Shown here in pieces: positions 61,201-64,000 of a stretch of DNA of 64,000 bases. This stretch comes from Halichoerus grypus (Eukaryota > Chordata > Mammalia > Carnivora > Phocidae). The DNA is taken from positions 186,800,187 to 186,864,186 of the forward strand of contig NC_135713.1 of assembly GCF_964656455.1 (NCBI RefSeq), read 5' to 3'. How positions within the stretch are numbered: the first letter of the stretch is position 1; each line of letters starts with the position of its first letter. The notes beneath the pieces were generated by a model, which saw only the letters and a program-made list of their open reading frames with translations, was not told where the DNA came from and did no database searches. A program made the position numbers and the translations under genes.

Positions 61201-64000
61201 TCAGAGATAATGAAAGATATTACATCGATAAAATGGAAAAGGTTTTTAAAATGAAACATTAGGGAGGGGGCACCTGGGTGGCTTTGTCCACTGAGTGCCT
61301 GACTCTTGGTTTCGAGGGATGGAGCCCTGTGGCTCTGTGCTCAGCAGGGAGTCTGCTTGAGATTCTCTCCCTCTGACCTGCCCCCACTCTCTCTCTCTAA
61401 AATAAATAAATCTCTCTAAAATAAGTAAATAAAATCTTTTTTTTTTTTTTTTTTAAAGATTTTATTTATTTATTTGAGAGAGAGAGAATGAGAGACAGAG
61501 CAAGAGAGGGAAGAGGGTCAGAGGGAGAAGCAGACCTCCTGCTGAGCAGGGAGCCCGACGTGGGACTCGATCCCGGGACTCCAGGATCATGACCTGAGCC
61601 GAAGGCAGTCGCTTAACCAACTGAGCCACCCAGGCGCCCCAGTAAATAAAATCTTTTAAAAAAATTATAAAAGTGCTGTGTTGCCTGTAAGAAATTTTGT
61701 AATTTCAAAAGCAATGGAAAATATTAATTAAATGGGAGTCCCACAAGACCCCAAAAAATTTTTACAAGAAAAAATAGCCTTATTCCATAAAAGTTGCTTT
61801 TTTTAAGAAAAGATTTTATTTATTTATTTTGACAGAGAGAGAGAGCTCGCAAGCAGGGAGTAGGGCAGAGGGAGAGAGAGAGAGAAAATCTCAAGCAGAC
61901 TGCCCACTGAGCATGAAGCCCTACGTGGGGCTCGATCGCAGGACCGTGAGACTATGACCTGAGCTGAAATCAAGAGTTGGATGCTTAACCAACTGAGCCA
62001 TGCCCCCAAATTTTGGTGCCCCCAAAATTGCTTTAAATTGAGCATCTTACTACAAAAGAGAAGCTTCATCTTTTCAGCTGTTAAAGTCGTTTTAGATCAC
62101 CAATTAAAACATACACACGAAAGAAAATGCACACATTTAAAAATTCTCAATTATAGCCATAATTTTTCTTTTTATCTTGATTCACTGTCATCTTAATTAC
62201 ATAAAACCACCTCCACCACCTGGAACACCAAACCAAAACACACAATGAGATCACAAAATCTATGCATGGAAGTTTCTGTGCTTTTACTCCTGGGAGAGAG
62301 AGGTCTTGAGGGCTCTAACCCATTTAAATCACAAAATTCAACACAAATATTCTAAGGGGGATAAGAAAGGCTGATAAAGTAAAACAAACTAAAGTGATGG
62401 CAGATGGCAAAAGAGACAGAAAAACAAAGCAGGATCTGAAAAAGCATAGTCACACACTGACCAAGAGCCTTAAAACACAAAAACAAATACATACGCTCAT
62501 GAGCATTGACCCAAAGAGCAGCATAACTTCCAGCCCAGCTGAAAAACTGTCACCAATAAAAGATTAAATTCTACGTAACATACTCTGTCTGGGCAGGCAG
62601 GGAAACATATAACATATTTTAGAAAGTTGTCAGTCAAGATTAAAACTTTTAAAAAAGTTTCTGTTCCTTAGAAACTTAGGGAATCAGGCAATCAAGAGTT
62701 AAAAGGGACCTGTAGGGTCTGCCTCTTTTTTAACATAGTGAATACAAGAGGTGGTGTAGATTCCCAGTGGTTCTCAATGTTGACTGCCTGTTGAAATCAC
62801 TGGGAAACTTTAAAAATACTGATGTCTGGGCCCACCCGCAGAGATTATGATGTAACAGGGCTGGGGTACAGCCGGGTAATGGAATTTTTTTTAAGCTTCC
62901 CAGATGATTCTACTGTGCAGACAGTTTGTTTAGGCAGTAAAAGGAAGTTCATAAAAGTTGCCCGGCTCCTCTCAACTTCTACAAAGAGTAAGCGAGACCC
63001 CCCAGAAACAGCCTTTTGTGGGCACAGCCAACTCCCCTCAGGTCCCAGGGCTGAATGCCCCTGTTCCGTCTAACTCACTCCACACCCAACTCCAACACAG
63101 AGTCCATCTTAGGGTGTCTGCCTTCAAGGAGAGCACCCTGCTTCCCCTTCAGCTGATGCCTCAAGAAAGGAACACTCTCTCGAGAAAAGCTTCTCTGTGG
63201 AAATCTCTGTGAGAATTAGCATGTTTACAGATGTCCAGAGACAGTCACTTAAGCAATTGTTCATTAAGTTAAAACTATTACTTTGTCCTTTCATTGTGCC
63301 TCGCAGGGAAGGGAGGTGGGCCAGACTGTTAAAAGCTGACAGGAAGAATAAAAGCTGGTTTGGTAAAAAAAGGTGATGCAGATTATCCACTTGCCCTGGT
63401 TTGAGCCACTCCTAGACTCAGGCCTGCAGAGTCTGCAGTTCACATCCGGGGCTCCTGACTCACCTGGTGTATCCAGGAGCATGCCGCCTTTGGTAGATCT
63501 CCTTTTTAGGTGATGGGCTTTTAGTTCGGCCTCTCTCTCTCCTGTTGACCTTTGAGTTGTGCCTGTGACAGACACAGAGTGGGCAGAGAGGAGAAAAGCC
63601 TTTTCAATACAGGGGCTTTTATCATGTCCCTCAAATAATGGGAGAAAAGCTAACAGTCTTAGAATTATAATCCAAACTGAAGAGAACAGAGGGCAGAAGT
63701 GGAAGAAGAGCAAACACATAAAGATATATAAGATTTGATATTAAACTCATTCCAGAGATTCCACATATATAAATATGTAGTTCTAGGGGCCTGAGCTTTA
63801 CAGTGAGGTGGCCGGGGGTGGGGTGGGGGGGTGGGTAACGACAGGGACACACAATATAAAGTAAATAAAGCAAAGACATTTGGAAAAATTAATGAACAGA
63901 CATCAGTAAAAGCAAATATACCTGCTGTGACCAGCCCCCACATTTATAGGCCATTTCCCAGTGAATTCCCACACTCACGATTTGCTTGGCCTCGGGGACC
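58250..64000 (-). CDS. CWC25: CWC25 (CCDC49), spliceosome-associated protein, 3' part only
   Basis: Four C-terminal exons: 64000-63979 (cut by the window edge), 63562-63464, 59027-58866 and 58364-58250, all GT-AG and in frame, about 130 aa. CWC25 is a step-one splicing factor that joins the spliceosome after Prp2 and helps the first transesterification. The visible part is the end of the Arg/Ser-rich region (SPRPSK, RSPSP-like KSPSPKK), then RRHAPGYTRK. A highly charged, coiled-coil-prone helix follows (ELERKRQEMMENAKWREEER), and the protein ends EKNFMKR. This matches the human C-terminus from memory almost residue for residue. The N-terminal Cir_N domain and earlier exons lie outside the window. 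Same strand as PIP4K2B, with the 3' end upstream of the PIP4K2B promoter. Confidence 0.95.
60026..60223 (+). mobile_element. CAN-SINE, plus orientation (CWC25 intron)
   Basis: Head ggggcgcctgagtggttcag to a poly(A) of about 15. Exact flanking duplications aagtctgtatgagga at 60011 and 60224. Confidence 0.93.
60505..60708 (-). mobile_element. CAN-SINE, minus orientation (CWC25 intron)
   Basis: tttttaagatttatttattt, a GA-rich body, and ending gactgagccactcaggcacc. Flanks ccttctatagaaa and ctcttctacagaaa. Confidence 0.88.
60735..60924 (+). mobile_element. CAN-SINE, plus orientation (CWC25 intron)
   Basis: gggggcctgggtggctcagt through aaataaataaataaat. Target duplication agaaatttaatggttcctg / agaaatataatggttcctg. 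Confidence 0.92.
61264..61675 (+). mobile_element. Older CAN-SINE (plus) carrying a nested copy in its tail
   Basis: Head gggggcacctgggtggcttt, a short body, and an aaataaataaatctctctaa tail interrupted at 61440 by a minus-strand SINE. The tail resumes at 61641. Confidence 0.85.
61441..61640 (-). mobile_element. CAN-SINE (minus) nested in the tail of another SINE
   Basis: Poly(T), aaagattttatttatttatt, body, gagccacccaggcgcccc. Exact 17-base target duplications agtaaataaaatctttt at 61424-61440 and 61641-61657. Confidence 0.93.
61803..62007 (-). mobile_element. CAN-SINE, minus orientation, older copy (CWC25 intron)
   Basis: ttaagaaaagattttattta, gcaagcagggagtagggcag, body, and ending accaactgagccatgccccc. 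More diverged than neighbours. Confidence 0.85.
62765..62930. repeat. MER5/MER58-type MITE fragment
   Basis: ggttctcaatgttgactgcc, aaactttaaaaatactgatg and cttcccagatgattctactg follow the same hAT-Charlie pattern as the copy at 5955-6110. Confidence 0.5.

Larger units (their letters stand above)
59028..63463 (-). other. CWC25: CWC25 intron with repeat cluster
   Basis: A 4.4-kb intron with no coding exon. It holds six CAN-SINE copies between 60026 and 62007, including one nested pair, and a MER5-type fragment at about 62765-62930. The remaining AT-rich sequence shows nothing recognisable. Confidence 0.6.

Overview
This is a 64-kb piece of a carnivoran nuclear genome. It carries multi-exon genes with GT-AG (and two GC-AG) introns, CpG-island promoters, and about 29 tRNA-Lys-derived CAN-SINE copies with A-tails and target-site duplications. 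The SINE heads are of the form seen in bears, seals and mustelids (cctgggtggctcagtcggtt). The canid-specific SINEC_Cf head is absent, so I infer an arctoid rather than a dog-family species. Gene order CISD3 - PCGF2 - tRNA-Asn - PSMB3 - PIP4K2B - CWC25 matches human 17q12. Statements about human sequences come from memory, not from a search.

Layout: CISD3 (+, 59-2816) begins at the very left edge inside a CpG island and converges tail-to-tail with PCGF2 (-, coding 8629-4591). PCGF2 has a 5'UTR intron of about 6.3 kb that probably starts from a CpG island near 15.0-15.3 kb. A second CpG-rich block (15.6-16.45 kb) has no exon I can assign. A tRNA-Asn(GTT) gene (-, 18725-18652) lies about 1 kb upstream of the PSMB3 promoter. 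PSMB3 (+, 19678-29590) has SINE-loaded introns and converges on PIP4K2B (-, coding 55879-34715). PIP4K2B has a SINE-free 3'UTR of about 4 kb and an 8.9-kb first intron carrying an L1 fragment riddled with SINEs. Upstream of its CpG-island promoter lies the 3' part of CWC25 (-, 64000-58250), whose 5' exons are outside the window.

I rebuilt the reading frame exon by exon across every splice junction. Lengths are CISD3 125 aa, PCGF2 344 aa, PSMB3 205 aa and PIP4K2B 416 aa; the last three match the human lengths I remember. CWC25 is partial.

The genes do not form a pathway. They are housekeeping neighbours: a mitochondrial iron-sulfur protein, a Polycomb PRC1 subunit, a 20S proteasome subunit, a phosphoinositide kinase and a spliceosome factor. 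I found no new biological system. The observations most worth a look are two GC-AG introns in PCGF2, a ~115-bp direct duplication inside PSMB3 intron 4, a young 5'-truncated L1 with a perfect 20-bp target duplication, nested SINEs, and the tRNA gene and unexplained CpG block between PCGF2 and PSMB3.
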